Assembly (NCBI GenBank): GCA_900553245.1
Contig: USCP01000123.1
Coordinates: forward strand, 1-6,026
Origin: an uncultured Peptococcaceae bacterium
GTDB taxonomy: Bacteria > Bacillota > Peptococcia > Peptococcales > Peptococcaceae
DNA: 6,026 bases
Direction of reading: 5' to 3'
Part shown: piece after piece, positions 5,814-6,026 of the stretch
Layout of the letters: every line of letters begins with the position of its first letter
Position numbering within the stretch: the stretch's first letter is position 1
Position numbers and translations under genes: made by a program
Notes under the pieces: model-generated
The model's database searches: none
Seen by the model: only the letters and a program-made list of their open reading frames with translations
What the model was told of the DNA's origin: nothing

Positions 5814-6026
5814 TTATTGATGAGTGTAAGCGCAAATCACCGCTTCAGGAAGATAGGCTTTTACAAAGGAACTGGACATGGTCAAGGTCGCCGCTTCATA
5901 CAGAGATACCGGCAATTTTCGTAAAGAAGCCATTACTTCCGAGGAAATATGATAAAGGTTCACATCTGTGGCTGCCGGAAGGGACAGCTTGTTCTTTATG
6001 CCGTAAAGACTCGCATAAATCAACAG
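5814..6026 (-). CDS. glnA: Glutamine synthetase, C-terminal end (partial)
   Basis: The frame is open from the window edge to a TAA at 5814 and gives the last 70 or so residues of a protein whose start lies beyond the right edge. The sequence begins LLIYASLYGIKNKL, matching the glutamine synthetase helix that normally reads ALIYAGLDGIKNKI. Later come NLYH, then LPVSLYEA, corresponding to the family's LPxSLxEA, and a final FVKAYLPEAVICAY block typical of the extreme C-terminus of type I enzymes. Glutamine synthetase joins ammonia to glutamate using ATP and is the main entry of ammonium into the cell. The active-site residues lie off the window, so catalytic competence cannot be judged. It is immediately followed by the ANTAR regulator gene, with no terminator in the 40-base gap, so the two are probably cotranscribed. 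Confidence 0.83.
   Translation of the reverse strand: MLIYASLYGIKNKLSLPAATDVNLYHISSEVMASLRKLPVSLYEAATLTMSSSFVKAYLPEAVICAYTHQ

Noticed and set aside
1..6026. Search for CRISPR arrays, insertion sequences, attachment sites, tRNA or rRNA
   Set aside because: No regularly spaced repeats, transposase-like sequence, terminal inverted repeats of element type, or RNA gene features were seen by eye.

Overview
The window looks like chromosome from a low-to-mid GC member of the Bacillota (Firmicutes), probably a clostridial or Negativicutes-type anaerobe. Three things support this: the gene string phoH, pgpH, ybeY, cdd, which is typical of that phylum; strong AAAGGAG-type Shine-Dalgarno sites paired with TTG and GTG starts; and a glutamine synthetase gene followed by an ANTAR-domain RNA-binding regulator, an arrangement known in clostridia. 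The genus cannot be fixed from the sequence alone. No mobile element, CRISPR array, tRNA or rRNA was seen.

The left two thirds (about 20-4120) is one leftward operon. A good sigma-A-type promoter at 4092-4120 drives phoH (PhoH-family ATPase). It is followed by pgpH (membrane HD phosphodiesterase for cyclic di-AMP), ybeY (rRNA-processing endoribonuclease) and cdd (cytidine deaminase). The genes are tightly packed: phoH and pgpH overlap by 53 bases, pgpH and ybeY are 13 bases apart, and ybeY and cdd share an ATGA. The operon joins RNA maturation, second-messenger breakdown and pyrimidine salvage, and probably continues off the left edge.

The middle (4204-5097) holds one rightward gene, divergent from phoH. 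It encodes a 297-residue multi-pass membrane protein that resembles the uncharacterised YjdF/DUF2238 group and has an acidic C-terminal tail. The 175-base divergent intergenic region carries the phoH promoter, a weak candidate promoter for the membrane protein, and some inverted repeats.

The right end (5189-6026) is a second leftward unit: the 3' end of a glutamine synthetase gene, then an ANTAR regulator whose receiver domain has lost its phosphorylation residues. The regulator's ribosome-binding site sits in the loop of a small predicted hairpin. A long inverted repeat at 5119-5167 ends this unit and also lies just after the convergent membrane-protein gene, so it is probably a shared terminator.

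Most of the window is ordinary housekeeping sequence. The points most worth a second look are the degenerate receiver of the ANTAR protein, its hairpin-presented ribosome-binding site, and the uncharacterised membrane protein.
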